A stretch of DNA of 64,000 nt. It comes from Hoskinsella mucinilytica. Lineage in GTDB: Bacteria; Bacillota_I; Bacilli_A; Erysipelotrichales; Erysipelotrichaceae. The notes below the pieces were generated by a model. It did no database searches. It saw only the letters and a program-made list of their open reading frames with translations, and was not told where the DNA came from. The position numbers were made by a program, and so were the translations under genes. Of this stretch, positions 16,168-25,211 are shown in pieces (position 1 is the first letter of the stretch; every line of letters starts with the position of its first letter). The stretch is taken from contig NZ_JBEQZJ010000012.1 of assembly GCF_045223415.1 (NCBI RefSeq), forward strand, positions 22,094-86,093. Direction: 5' to 3'.

Positions 16168-16198
16168 CCCTCAGGTGCACATGTAGGATACCATCGCT
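16157..16198 (+). repeat. Inverted repeat in the PTS leader
   Basis: AGCGAT-N3-ATCC (16157-16169) is the inverted complement of GGAT-N3-ATCGCT (16186-16198), with only the three central bases unpaired. It overlaps the cre site. It could be an RpiR operator or a leader RNA hairpin. Confidence 0.6.
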
Positions 16199-16241
16199 AA
16201 CTCATTATGATAACAGTGAAAACTGGAGAGGAGAAAGGATT

Positions 16242-17552
16242 ATGTCTGAATCAAAACAAGGAATTATGGATAAATTCCAAGGATTCATGGAAGAGAAAAT
16301 TTTGCCATTCGCTACAAAACTGGGAAATCAGCGTCATATGGCAGCTATTCGTGATGGAATGTCAATCTTGATTCCATTAACGATCATCGGTGGTATTGCA
16401 ATGGTATTGGCGATTCCTCCCGTACCAAGTGGTATAGAAAATACAAACTTCTTTTATGGCTTTTTATTAGCATGGCAATCATGGGCGGCTACCTATAACG
16501 CTACCTTAATGGTTCCTTATTACCTAACCATCGGTATCATATCAATTTACGTAGTTGCAGGGGTATCTTATCGTCTTGCAAAATCTTATGATATGGATGG
16601 CATCAATAACATGATAGCAGCTTTGCTTGTATTCTTATGTATTGCCGGTTTCCCTGATGGAGCTACCATTCAAGCCGGACAGTTAGGCGCCAGTGCAATG
16701 TTTACAGGATTATTGATTGCGATGATCGTTGTGGAAATCAATCGTATCTTTATAAAGAAGCATATTTGTATTAAAATGCCTGCAGCGGTTCCACCAAATG
16801 TAGCAGCACCTTTCAACGTACTTCTACCTTTGGCATTTAATGTTATTTTATTCTTAGGTTTGAATATGGTTAGTACTGAGCTTGTTGGTGGTGGACTTAC
16901 TACATTGATTTATAAAGCATTCCAACCATTTATTTCAGCTTCCGGAAGCTTGCCAAGTATCCTATTGATCAACTTCTTGATGACAACATTCTGGTTCTTC
17001 GGTATCCATGGCGCAAACATGGTGTCTGTTGTAACTAGTCCGATCACTACCATGGGACTAGCATTAAATGCAGAAGCATATGCAAATAATTTACCTTTGC
17101 CACAGATCTTCTCAGGAGCAGTTAATAGCGTATTCGGAAATTGGATCACTTATACGGCAATGCTGATCGTAATGCTGTTGGTATGTAAGTCAGCACAAAT
17201 GAAAAGTGTATCTCGAGTCGCTTTGATTCCTACACTATTTAATATCAATGAACCGATGATCTTTGGTATTCCAACAGTATTGAACGTCTTTACTTATATG
17301 CCATTATTGATTTGTTCTATGGTTAACTTCTCAATAGCGTATTTGTTAATGGATGCGAACATCATCGGACGCTTCTTTGTAACGCTACCATTTACGGTAC
17401 CAGGACCATTACAGGCTTTCTTGGCAACCATGGATTGGAAAACCATCGTTGTTTGGTTTGCGTTGCTTGCGTTAGACTGCGTCATTGTGTTCCCATTCTT
17501 AAAAACATACGATAAGCAGCTACTTTCAAAAGAAAACGAAGAAGAAGCATAA
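16242..17552 (+). CDS. PTS sugar transporter EIIC, lactose/cellobiose type
   Basis: The 436-residue polytopic membrane protein forms the sugar channel of a PTS permease. It shows the EIIC features GGIAMVLAIPP, the PAAVPPNVAAPF loop, WFFGIHGANMV and the substrate-binding NINEPMIFG motif of the lactose/cellobiose family. I start at 16242, behind AAAGGA; upstream in-frame codons lack a ribosome site. Neither EIIA nor EIIB is encoded nearby, so it must borrow them. The ChbG-like deacetylase downstream suggests an N-acetylated or chitobiose-type sugar. Confidence 0.92.
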   Translation: MSESKQGIMDKFQGFMEEKILPFATKLGNQRHMAAIRDGMSILIPLTIIGGIAMVLAIPPVPSGIENTNFFYGFLLAWQSWAATYNATLMVPYYLTIGIISIYVVAGVSYRLAKSYDMDGINNMIAALLVFLCIAGFPDGATIQAGQLGASAMFTGLLIAMIVVEINRIFIKKHICIKMPAAVPPNVAAPFNVLLPLAFNVILFLGLNMVSTELVGGGLTTLIYKAFQPFISASGSLPSILLINFLMTTFWFFGIHGANMVSVVTSPITTMGLALNAEAYANNLPLPQIFSGAVNSVFGNWITYTAMLIVMLLVCKSAQMKSVSRVALIPTLFNINEPMIFGIPTVLNVFTYMPLLICSMVNFSIAYLLMDANIIGRFFVTLPFTVPGPLQAFLATMDWKTIVVWFALLALDCVIVFPFLKTYDKQLLSKENEEEA

Positions 17553-17554
17553 AA

Positions 17555-17587
17555 AGGAACTCGGCTTGCTGGTAAGCTGAGTTCTTT
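17555..17587 (+). terminator. Hairpin terminator or attenuator after EIIC
   Basis: An 11-bp stem (17557-17567 with 17574-17584, one G-U pair) is followed by a short T stretch. Readthrough to the downstream AEC gene, only 53 nt away, is likely, so it may reduce rather than stop transcription. Confidence 0.6.
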
Positions 17588-17605
17588 CCTTAAGGAGGGA
17601 AAAAG

Positions 17606-18520
17606 ATGGATATGGCATATATCTTACTCAAACAGATCTTGATCATGTTTTTCATTATGCTGATCGGTGTGCTCTTATATCGACATAAAAAAATAAGTAT
17701 GCAAGGTACGAAAGAACTGGGAACCTTATTACTTTATATCGTGATTCCCATTGTGATCATTCAAAGCTTTTGTGTTGAATATACTAACGAGCGCATGACA
17801 GGATTATGTTGGTCATTTCTGTTATCTCTATGTTCTCTTATACTAGCGATGTTGGTATCTTATTTGATTTTCAAACGCAAAAGACCATTGGATAACTTTG
17901 CGGCATCTTTTTCTAATGCCGGGTTTATCGGCATTCCCTTGGTTCAAGCAACGATAGGAAAAGAGGCAGTGTTTTATATTGCTAGCTATATTGCATTATT
18001 GAATATATTACAATGGACCTATGGATTATTTGTGATGACAGGTAAAAAAGAGGGCATTCGGTTTACTAAGCTCATGGGTAATCCCATTGTAATTGCTGTT
18101 ATTATAGGAATGATCATCTTCTTCTTACAACTTCCGATTCCTGAGCTTATACGAACAATGATGAGCTCTATGGCTGGTTTGAATACACCACTTGCAATGT
18201 TGATCAGCGGAGCTTATTTGGCACAGGTATCTTTTATTACGATGTTTCAGGATAAGCACTTGTTGTTTTCCAGTATCCTAAGGCTTTGTATCTTACCACT
18301 TATGACCTTTTTGTTATTGCTATGTGTTCCATTTGTCGATTCCTCTATTCGTCTTGCGATTTTGATTGCTGCCAGTGCACCAGTAGGTAGCAATATCGCC
18401 ATCTTTGCATCTTTATATGATGCAGATTATCTTTATAGTGTAAAAACGGTTTGTCTTTCTACCATTTTGTCCATTGTGACGTTGCCACCACTTATACTGT
18501 TGGCTCAACAATTTTTATAG
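17606..18520 (+). CDS. AEC family permease
   Basis: The 304-residue hydrophobic protein with about ten membrane helices belongs to the auxin efflux carrier (AEC) family. Typical are the LLLYIVIPIVIIQSF segment, SNAGFIGIPLVQA (the conserved N-x-G-F/Y-x-G-x-P motif) and ASAPVGSNIAIFA near the C-terminus. AEC proteins export or exchange organic acids and other anions; the substrate here is unknown. AAGGAGGG lies 6 nt before the ATG. It lies within the PTS/ChbG cluster and 12 nt before the deacetylase. Confidence 0.9.
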   Translation: MDMAYILLKQILIMFFIMLIGVLLYRHKKISMQGTKELGTLLLYIVIPIVIIQSFCVEYTNERMTGLCWSFLLSLCSLILAMLVSYLIFKRKRPLDNFAASFSNAGFIGIPLVQATIGKEAVFYIASYIALLNILQWTYGLFVMTGKKEGIRFTKLMGNPIVIAVIIGMIIFFLQLPIPELIRTMMSSMAGLNTPLAMLISGAYLAQVSFITMFQDKHLLFSSILRLCILPLMTFLLLLCVPFVDSSIRLAILIAASAPVGSNIAIFASLYDADYLYSVKTVCLSTILSIVTLPPLILLAQQFL

Positions 18521-18532
18521 GAGGATATCTAT

Positions 18533-19258
18533 ATGAAATTAATCATAAATGCAGATGATTTTGCTTATACAAAAGGAGTGACACAGGGTATCATGGAAGG
18601 CTATCATCATGGTATCATTCGCTCCACTACCGTTCTTAGTAATATGCCATATCTTGCCTATGGTGCATCTCTTGTCAAAGATGCTGATGAATTGGGTATC
18701 GGTGTTCATTTAACCTTAACCTTAGGAGATGCTTTGACCCATGGCAAAACAATAACTACAAATGGCACGCATTTTAAAAGTAGGAAACAGTTTTATGAAG
18801 AATTGGATCATGTTGATTTACAAGAAGTCTATGATGAATTTGAAGCACAGATCGAACACTTTATCAAAGTAATGAATCGATGTCCGGATCATCTGGATTC
18901 GCATCATAGCGTACATGATGCCAAAGGGTTACTTGAGGTTTCGATAAAACTAGCCAAACGTTATCATATTCCTATGAGAAGATATGCAAACGCAATCTAT
19001 GTTCCTGGATTTTATGGAGAAACTGCAACTGTAGATGATTTGATTGCCTTGATCTTACAACATAAAGATGAGGAAGCAATCGAAATTATGACACATCCAG
19101 GGTTCTGTGATTTAGAATTATATGAAAACAGCTCTTATCATACGCAACGAGTGGTAGAGCTTAGCGTTCTTTGCGATGAGCGTATAAAAGAGGTTCTTCA
19201 TAAAGAGCATATCGATTTAACAAATTATAAGATGTTAAAAAGCCCCTTAGTCCTTTGA
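18533..19258 (+). CDS. ChbG/YdjC-family carbohydrate deacetylase
   Basis: The 241-residue protein carries the YdjC/ChbG metal-site motifs: NADDF near the N-terminus (Asp7, Asp8), VHLTLT, and DHLDSHHSVH (metal-binding His). ChbG removes one acetyl group from chitooligosaccharides or their phosphates so that the product can be hydrolysed or act as inducer. It lies 12 nt after the AEC gene, in the same transcript as the PTS EIIC, which fits deacetylation of a sugar taken up by the PTS. Substrate identity is inferred. Confidence 0.9.
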   Translation: MKLIINADDFAYTKGVTQGIMEGYHHGIIRSTTVLSNMPYLAYGASLVKDADELGIGVHLTLTLGDALTHGKTITTNGTHFKSRKQFYEELDHVDLQEVYDEFEAQIEHFIKVMNRCPDHLDSHHSVHDAKGLLEVSIKLAKRYHIPMRRYANAIYVPGFYGETATVDDLIALILQHKDEEAIEIMTHPGFCDLELYENSSYHTQRVVELSVLCDERIKEVLHKEHIDLTNYKMLKSPLVL

Positions 19259-19270
19259 TTAAGAGGCTTT
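19239..19270. terminator. Bidirectional terminator between chbG-like and lacI-like genes
   Basis: AAAGCC-c-CTTA (19239-19249) pairs with TAAG-a-GGCTTT (19260-19270). The hairpin overlaps the ends of both convergent genes, with an A run on one side and a weak T run on the other. Confidence 0.6.
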
Positions 19271-20261
19271 ATTGTGTTGTTTTTCTCGCAAGGAAGCGAA
19301 TCTCAAGCTCGATATGAGCTTGTTGCGCTTCAAATGCTAATTGTTGAATGGCTTGTTTCAAACAGGCGGCGGCCATATCTTCCATAGGTAGTTCTACCAC
19401 AGATAAAGGTGTTGACGCAAATTCTTCTAATTCAGAATCAGCATTTCCAACGGCAATCAATTCCATATCCTTTGGTAACTTACAGCCTATTTCTTTCAAA
19501 TAGCGTAGGATACCGATTGCCTGATAATCAGATAATGCAAAAATGGCATCATAATCAAGCGGTCTGGTTTGAATGGCTTCATAAGCATCTTTCATGGTCA
19601 TTTTACAATCAAGCTTAGAAACCTTGATATGCTTTGCTACACATGCTTTTTCAAATCCTTGTATCCTTTTCTTCATCCCGGGAAACAAGGACATATCTCC
19701 CACAAGTAAAGCATGTGTTCTTTGATGGGCGATAAACACCTCTGCAGCCAATTGACCGATGTTTTCGTCATTGACACAAACCGTAGAATAAACATCACTT
19801 GTTCGATTATAAAGTATGATAGGAATCGGAAAGGTCATTGACTCTAGATAAGCAATATCTGATGGACTTGCATTACAGATGATCGCTGCATGATAATTTC
19901 CAAACTCAGAAACAGTTGCGACTTCCTCGATATGATCGTTTTTATAAGGGTGAATCAAAAATTCACAACGTTTATCTTCTTTCAACATAGCTTCTTGAAG
20001 ACCATGTAAAAATCTGGTCATGAGGCTAGCACGGAAATCACTTGACCAATAAACAGCAATGGTAATTTGATTCATTTGATGCTGATCTCTTAATCTACGA
20101 GCACTAACGTTAGGTCGATAACCAATCTCTTTCGCCGCTTTCCAAACTTTTTCTTGAGTTGCTTTAGAAATCTTACGAGTTTCGCTCTTTCCACCAATGA
20201 CAATGCTGGCTGTGCTTGGACTAACACCTGCTTTTGCCGCAAGCTCTTTAATATTTGCCAT
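19269..20261 (-). CDS. LacI-family transcriptional repressor
   Basis: The 330-residue protein has the LacI helix-turn-helix and hinge (NIKELAAKAGVSPSTASIVIGG, GYRPNVSARRLR) and a periplasmic-binding-like effector domain (VCVNDENIG, AIFALSDYQAIGIL). It is divergent from the AtuA/CoA-transferase operon. Between them are TACAACG/CGTTGTA half-sites placed over that operon's promoter, which I take as its operators. The effector is unknown. The ATG at 20261 is consistent with family alignment. Confidence 0.92.
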   Translation of the reverse strand: MANIKELAAKAGVSPSTASIVIGGKSETRKISKATQEKVWKAAKEIGYRPNVSARRLRDQHQMNQITIAVYWSSDFRASLMTRFLHGLQEAMLKEDKRCEFLIHPYKNDHIEEVATVSEFGNYHAAIICNASPSDIAYLESMTFPIPIILYNRTSDVYSTVCVNDENIGQLAAEVFIAHQRTHALLVGDMSLFPGMKKRIQGFEKACVAKHIKVSKLDCKMTMKDAYEAIQTRPLDYDAIFALSDYQAIGILRYLKEIGCKLPKDMELIAVGNADSELEEFASTPLSVVELPMEDMAAACLKQAIQQLAFEAQQAHIELEIRFLARKTTQ

Positions 20262-20287
20262 AGAAACACCCTTTCTTTTACGTAGGT

Positions 20288-20316
20288 ATTATATCGGTAT
20301 TCGAAACGAAATACAA
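20288..20316 (-). promoter_or_regulatory. Promoter of the LacI-family gene
   Basis: Read on the minus strand, TTGTAT (complement of 20311-20316) and TATAAT (complement of 20288-20293) are 17 bp apart. Confidence 0.65.
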
Positions 20317-20323
20317 GTTTTTC

Positions 20324-20352
20324 TTTACAAACGTACAACGTTGTATTATAGT
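20324..20352 (+). promoter_or_regulatory. Promoter of the AtuA operon
   Basis: TTTACA (20324-20329) and TATAGT (20347-20352) are separated by 17 bp. The perfect palindrome TACAACGTTGTA lies inside the spacer, so a bound repressor would exclude RNA polymerase. Confidence 0.7.
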
Positions 20353-20382
20353 ATAGGTACAACGATATACTAAAACGTTGTA
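20334..20382 (+). promoter_or_regulatory. LacI-type operators
   Basis: Four TACAACG/CGTTGTA half-sites occur: 20334-20340 and 20339-20345 form a perfect 12-bp palindrome, and 20358-20364 with 20376-20382 form a second, spaced inverted repeat downstream of the -10. This pattern is typical of LacI-family repressors. Confidence 0.75.
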
Positions 20383-20406
20383 CTAACGAGAAAAAGGAGA
20401 AATAGA

Positions 20407-21774
20407 ATGAAAAAAGTAAGGATTGGAGGAGGTCAAGGCTTTTGGGGCGATAGTCCGGATGCTGCCATTCATATGGTTAAAAACGGTGACCTCGATTATT
20501 TGGCATGTGATTATTTGGCAGAATTAACGCTAAGTATCATGCAACGACAAAAGAGAAAGGATCCCAAGGCGGGATATGCAAAAGATTTTCTGCACTTGAT
20601 GGACGTGATTCAAGAAGAAGCATACCAAAAAAAGATCGGAATCATTACAAATGCCGGTGGTATGAATATCGAGGGTGCTGTTCAAGCATTGCATACACAA
20701 GCCAAAAGTAAGGGAATGACAGGGTATAAGATAGGCTATGTACTGGGAGATGATATCAAGGATCAAATAGATACTTTGATACAAGAAGGCATGGAATTTA
20801 GAAATATGGATGATGGTAGGCATATCAATGAAATCAAAGATCGCATTGTGAATGTCAATGTCTATCATGGCTATGAACCAATTGTCGAATGCTTACATCA
20901 AGGTGCTGATGTCGTCATAACTGGACGTGCAGCTGATTCTGCATTATTTCTTTCTCCGCTGGTAAAGGAGTTTGGATGGGCAAAGGATGACTATGATCAA
21001 CTAGCAAGAGGTATCATGGTCGGTCATTTATTAGAATGTGGTGGACAAGGTTCTGGTGGTAACTTTGATTATGATTGGAGAAGTGTTCCGGATATGGACC
21101 AATTGGGATTTCCTATCGCAGAGATCAATGAAAAAGAACTTTATATTACAAAAGCTTCCAATTGTGGTGGTTTGATCAGTGAACAATCCGTGAAAGAACA
21201 ATTCTTATACGAAGTACATGATCCTGCAAATTATCTAACACCGGATGTCAATGTGGATATTTCAAAGGCTACGATTCACCAAGTAAAAGAAAATGTGGTA
21301 CAAGTTGATGGAATTCATGGAACTACAAGACCGGATAATTTAAAACTTTGTGTAGGCTATCATGCCGGCTATAAAGTAGAAACCTATTTAAGCTTTGCTT
21401 GGCCGGATGCTTATGAGAAGGCAAAATATGCTGCGGATATCTTGATGAAGAAGTTAAAACGCAAACACCTTAAGGCAGAAGAAATTCATATATCCTATGT
21501 TGGATTGAATGCATTGCATCTTGATGTAGCAGATATGTCAGAGGAAATGGTTCAACGAATGAATGAAGTTGTTCTTCGAATCGCTATTCGTACATTGGAC
21601 AAAGAGGAAGCATATAAGATCATTCCTGAGATTTCACCAATGCAGTTAAACGGTCCTCCGCAAGCAAGTTTCTTTGGTGGAAGAGCTAAGGTTCATGAGG
21701 TAATTGGCTTATGGCCAACATTTATTCCAAGAGATGCTGTAAAGCTCAGTGCTCATATATTGGAGGTGAAATAA
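20407..21774 (+). CDS. AtuA family protein (DUF1446)
   Basis: The 455-residue cytoplasmic protein belongs to the AtuA/DUF1446 family. It starts with VRIGGGQGFWGDS and contains ITNAGGMN, VITGRAADSALF and the GHLLECGGQGSGG glycine motif. AtuA is named for acyclic terpene utilisation in Pseudomonas, but its reaction is not established, and most bacterial homologues sit with acyl-CoA metabolism genes. Here it is the first gene of a LacI-controlled operon with a small AtuA-like domain protein and a CoA-transferase, suggesting catabolism of a hydroxy- or branched carboxylic acid. Substrate unknown. Confidence 0.9.
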   Translation: MKKVRIGGGQGFWGDSPDAAIHMVKNGDLDYLACDYLAELTLSIMQRQKRKDPKAGYAKDFLHLMDVIQEEAYQKKIGIITNAGGMNIEGAVQALHTQAKSKGMTGYKIGYVLGDDIKDQIDTLIQEGMEFRNMDDGRHINEIKDRIVNVNVYHGYEPIVECLHQGADVVITGRAADSALFLSPLVKEFGWAKDDYDQLARGIMVGHLLECGGQGSGGNFDYDWRSVPDMDQLGFPIAEINEKELYITKASNCGGLISEQSVKEQFLYEVHDPANYLTPDVNVDISKATIHQVKENVVQVDGIHGTTRPDNLKLCVGYHAGYKVETYLSFAWPDAYEKAKYAADILMKKLKRKHLKAEEIHISYVGLNALHLDVADMSEEMVQRMNEVVLRIAIRTLDKEEAYKIIPEISPMQLNGPPQASFFGGRAKVHEVIGLWPTFIPRDAVKLSAHILEVK

Positions 21775-22103
21775 TGTCAGAAATATATTTACATGAGATT
21801 GCACATGGAAGAAGTGGGGATAAAGGGGATACTAGTAATGTATGTGTATTCGCAAGAGATCCAAAAGATTATGAATGGATCAAAAAAGAGGTAACGGTGG
21901 AAAAGGTCAAGGAACATTTTGGCGATATGATAAAAGGGGATATCATTCGATATGAAGTACCATCTTTACATGGATTTAATTTCGTGATGCATCATGCTTT
22001 GGGTGGTGGAGCAACCTTATCACTTCGCTTAGATACATTAGGAAAGTCTATGGGAAGTGCATTTATGAGAATGAAGATTCATAAGGATGAAGATCATGAG
22101 TAA
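21774..22103 (+). CDS. Small AtuA-like C-terminal-domain protein
   Basis: The 109-residue protein matches the small domain that is fused to AtuA in many proteobacteria. The characteristic start IAHGRSGDKGDTSNV and the HALGGGATLSLRLD segment are visible. Here it is a separate gene whose ATG overlaps the AtuA stop (TAATG at 21772-21776), so both are probably made in equal amounts and form one complex. A longer open frame begins further upstream, but GGAGG directly precedes 21774. Confidence 0.88.
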   Translation: MSEIYLHEIAHGRSGDKGDTSNVCVFARDPKDYEWIKKEVTVEKVKEHFGDMIKGDIIRYEVPSLHGFNFVMHHALGGGATLSLRLDTLGKSMGSAFMRMKIHKDEDHE

Positions 22104-23289
22104 ACAGGCATTAGAAAACTTAGTGGTATTAGATTTGACCAGAGTATTGGCAGGTCCTTATGCGACAATGATATTGGCAGATATGGGCGCAAAAGTCATT
22201 AAGATCGAAATACCCGGTAAGGGAGATGATACAAGAAGTTACGCTCCTTTTCAAAATGATGAAAGTATGTATTTTGCAAATTTTAATCGAAACAAACAAG
22301 GAATCACATTAAATTTAAAAAGTGAAAAGGGAAAAGCAATCTTTCGATCTTTGGTCAAACAAGCAGATATCGTTGTGGAAAACTTTCGACCGGGTGTCAT
22401 GGAAAAGTTAGGTCTTGGTTATGATGACTTAAAAAAAATCAATGATCGCTTGATCTATGCATCCGTAAGTGGATTTGGTAGTTATGGTCCTTATGCAGAT
22501 AGAGCAGGTTATGATATCATATCTCAAGCTATGGGAGGCTTGATGAGTGTTACAGGACAACCGATGGATGCTCCAACCAGAGCTGGTAATGCGATGGGAG
22601 ATATTCTCGGTGGATTGAATCTTACCATTGGTATCTTGGCTGCGGTCCATGCTAGAAGTATTACAGGAGAAGGTCAAAAAGTAGATGTCGCATTGGTTGA
22701 TTGTGTTGTTTCTTCCTTAGAGGCTGCGTTTCAACGCTATTTCAAATCAAAGGAAATACCTCCTCGCATGGGAAATCGTTATGCAGCTGTTGCTCCTTAT
22801 GATTCTTATCGGGCAAAAGACGGATATTATGTGTTAGGATGTGGAAATCAAAAATTTTATGAAATCCTATGTCGTGATATTCTTAAACAACCACAATTGA
22901 TCGAACATAAATTATTTTTGACACTTCAAGATCGTGTGTTACATCATGAGGAGTTAACACCGTATATAGAGGCGTGGTCAATAAAGTATACGGTAGAAGA
23001 GGCAGTGAACCTTTTGATGAGCTATGGTCTTCCTGCTGCTCCTATTTATGATTTGAAACAAATCAGTGAAGATCCTCATATCGCCCAGGCAAGAGAAATG
23101 TTAGTAGAATTAAGACATCCTGTCATTGGAGATATGAAGGTGAGTGGTTGTCCTATCAAATTAATGGGTACCAAACCGGAAATAAAAACACCGGCACCTA
23201 CTCTTGGACAAGATAATATAAAAGTATTAGAAAAGCTTGGTTTTAGCATGGTACAGATAGAAGAACTTAGAAGAGAAAAAATCATATAA
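22096..23289 (+). CDS. Family III (CaiB/BaiF) CoA-transferase
   Basis: The 397-residue enzyme transfers CoA between carboxylic acids through acyl-enzyme intermediates. Typical features are LDLTRVLAGPYATMILADMG at the N-terminus, the VVENFRPGVMEKLGL motif and the catalytic Asp169 in GNAMGDILGG, at the same position as in formyl-CoA transferase. I start at 22096 with AAGGA upstream; it overlaps the preceding gene by 8 nt. It would activate the acid handled by the AtuA pair. No CoA ligase or dehydrogenase is encoded nearby. Confidence 0.93.
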   Translation: MSKQALENLVVLDLTRVLAGPYATMILADMGAKVIKIEIPGKGDDTRSYAPFQNDESMYFANFNRNKQGITLNLKSEKGKAIFRSLVKQADIVVENFRPGVMEKLGLGYDDLKKINDRLIYASVSGFGSYGPYADRAGYDIISQAMGGLMSVTGQPMDAPTRAGNAMGDILGGLNLTIGILAAVHARSITGEGQKVDVALVDCVVSSLEAAFQRYFKSKEIPPRMGNRYAAVAPYDSYRAKDGYYVLGCGNQKFYEILCRDILKQPQLIEHKLFLTLQDRVLHHEELTPYIEAWSIKYTVEEAVNLLMSYGLPAAPIYDLKQISEDPHIAQAREMLVELRHPVIGDMKVSGCPIKLMGTKPEIKTPAPTLGQDNIKVLEKLGFSMVQIEELRREKII

Positions 23290-23293
23290 AAAA

Positions 23294-23319
23294 AGGGCTG
23301 TGACGATTGTCATGGCCCT
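23294..23319 (-). terminator. Terminator between CoA-transferase and pepF
   Basis: AGGGC-tg-TGAC pairs with GTCA-tg-GCCCT. The minus strand reads into seven T, so it best serves pepF; on the plus strand it lacks a T tract but lies 5 nt after the CoA-transferase stop and may also act there. Confidence 0.75.
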
Positions 23320-23386
23320 AACTGTATTTGTCCTTAACGTTGCTTATAAATAAGATCTGGTTCTTTTTATATCCGTAACCAAATCT

Positions 23387-25150
23387 TCATCTGCATTTTT
23401 CATCTGTTAAGGAAAGGAATTCATCAATTCTATCCGCAGCGGTGTTTAAAGCACTTCTCCAAAAGTTGATATCACATAGATCAATACCCATGATACTTGC
23501 GACATCTTCTACATCCATAACAGTGGTTGCTTTTAACATCTCTTGGTATTTTGGTAAAAAGTCATCCTTCATCTCTTCATATTTTACAACCAAACCTCTA
23601 GCAAACAATCCACCAAAAGCATAAGGGAAGTTATAGAAGCTTAGATCCGCAGAGTAATAATGAGATTTGTTGATCCACATGTAAGGATGCAAATATTCTG
23701 GATCTAGACCATCACCATAAGCTTCTTTCTGTGCATGAAGCATGATATTCTTTAATTCATCTGCATTTAAGAATTCATTTTTTCTACGCTCAACGACTTC
23801 CTGTTCAAAGAGGAATCGAGAATAAATATCACACATGATCTGTGTGAGATCTTGTAGTTGATTTTCAATCAAAGCAATCTTTTCATCACCATGAGCGGCA
23901 TCGATAGCAGCATTCATAATAATGTTTTCATTAAAGGTACTTGCTGTTTCCGCAACAGGCATAGAATAATCCCAATTCATTGGACGATGTTCTTCAATCA
24001 TCATGCCGTGATATGCATGACCTAATTCATGTGCAAGAGTTACGATATCACCCAAAGAACCATCGAAGTTTGTTAACACACGACTTTGTTTTGCGAAAGG
24101 AAGATTCTCACAAAAAGCGCCGCCAACCTTTCCTTTATGTGGGAAGAAATCAATCCATTCTTCATCAAAAGCACGTTCCATCATATCTGCCATATCTTTC
24201 GCAAAAGGACGGAAATGATCTAGCAAATATGTTTTTGCTTCTTCTACGCTATATTTCTTGTTGCTATTTCCCAAAGGAGCAAACAGCTCATACCAAGGTA
24301 AGCCATGTTCATATCCTAACAAATCAGCCTTACGTTTCAAGTATTGTTGGAATTTCGGGAAGAATTCCTTCATTGCCGCAAACATAGCATCTAATGTTTC
24401 TTTTTTCATGCAAGATTGATGTAAGGTCATCATCAAAACAGAATCATAACCACGTAACTCACTTACTGTGTTTGCCTGTCCTTTGATACTATTCAATGCA
24501 AAGGCAATGGTATCTTTCACAGCCTCATAGCTTTTTAATTCTGCTTCATAAGCAGCTTTTCGTACTTCCTTATCAGCATCATAAGCCATATTTCGTATGT
24601 CAGATAGGGTAGTAGATGTTCCTTGATAAGTTACATCCATCGTTGATGTCACAAATTCTCTTAAATTGGACCATGCATTGCCTGCATTTAGATCCATCAA
24701 AGACAATACATTTTCTACCTCATCGGAAAGTAGATATTGTGCATCTCGTTTTGTTGTAGTCAATAGATATGCGTATTCTTTTAATAAATCATGCTGTTCA
24801 ATCAATGCCTCTAAATCTTTTGTTTCAGCAATATAACGATTGAATCGTGAAATAGGTTCACTCATTTTTGATCCTAAGGCCATCAAACGACTGAGATAAG
24901 TAGAAGTCATTGCATCTGTTGTATCAGTGCTTTGACGTAAATTCATATAGGCACTCAGTGGATACATAAGATTACGATATGCTTCTAATCTGGTTAGTAT
25001 TTCCACAAGTGTCGCTATTGTATCCGTTCGATTCAATTCTTTAGAAAAGTCTTGAATGGAATCAATGTAGTTCTCAAGTTTTTTGAAATCCTCTTGAAAT
25101 TTTGGATCTTCATAGTCTTTATATAAGACAGATAGAGACCATTCTTTCAT
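23387..25150 (-). CDS. pepF: Oligoendopeptidase F, M3 family
   Basis: The 587-residue cytoplasmic zinc metallopeptidase cleaves short peptides, probably those imported by Opp-type transporters. The zinc site HELGH is at residues 374-378, with the downstream Glu ligand in the ETASTFNENI segment. The N-terminal helical domain (residues 1-200) is typical of the M3B PepF subfamily. An AAGGAG site precedes the ATG. It lies 61 nt after the GDT1-family gene on the same strand and ends before a T-rich terminator. Confidence 0.95.
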   Translation of the reverse strand: MKEWSLSVLYKDYEDPKFQEDFKKLENYIDSIQDFSKELNRTDTIATLVEILTRLEAYRNLMYPLSAYMNLRQSTDTTDAMTSTYLSRLMALGSKMSEPISRFNRYIAETKDLEALIEQHDLLKEYAYLLTTTKRDAQYLLSDEVENVLSLMDLNAGNAWSNLREFVTSTMDVTYQGTSTTLSDIRNMAYDADKEVRKAAYEAELKSYEAVKDTIAFALNSIKGQANTVSELRGYDSVLMMTLHQSCMKKETLDAMFAAMKEFFPKFQQYLKRKADLLGYEHGLPWYELFAPLGNSNKKYSVEEAKTYLLDHFRPFAKDMADMMERAFDEEWIDFFPHKGKVGGAFCENLPFAKQSRVLTNFDGSLGDIVTLAHELGHAYHGMMIEEHRPMNWDYSMPVAETASTFNENIIMNAAIDAAHGDEKIALIENQLQDLTQIMCDIYSRFLFEQEVVERRKNEFLNADELKNIMLHAQKEAYGDGLDPEYLHPYMWINKSHYYSADLSFYNFPYAFGGLFARGLVVKYEEMKDDFLPKYQEMLKATTVMDVEDVASIMGIDLCDINFWRSALNTAADRIDEFLSLTDEKCR

Positions 25151-25211
25151 GTAACATACTCCTTCCTTATAAACAGCATTATTATATCACGTTCTTATGA
25201 GTTTATGCATC

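Noticed and set aside
24000..24387. Plus-strand frame inside pepF
   Set aside because: It is antisense to a conserved metallopeptidase coding region, without a ribosome site or promoter.
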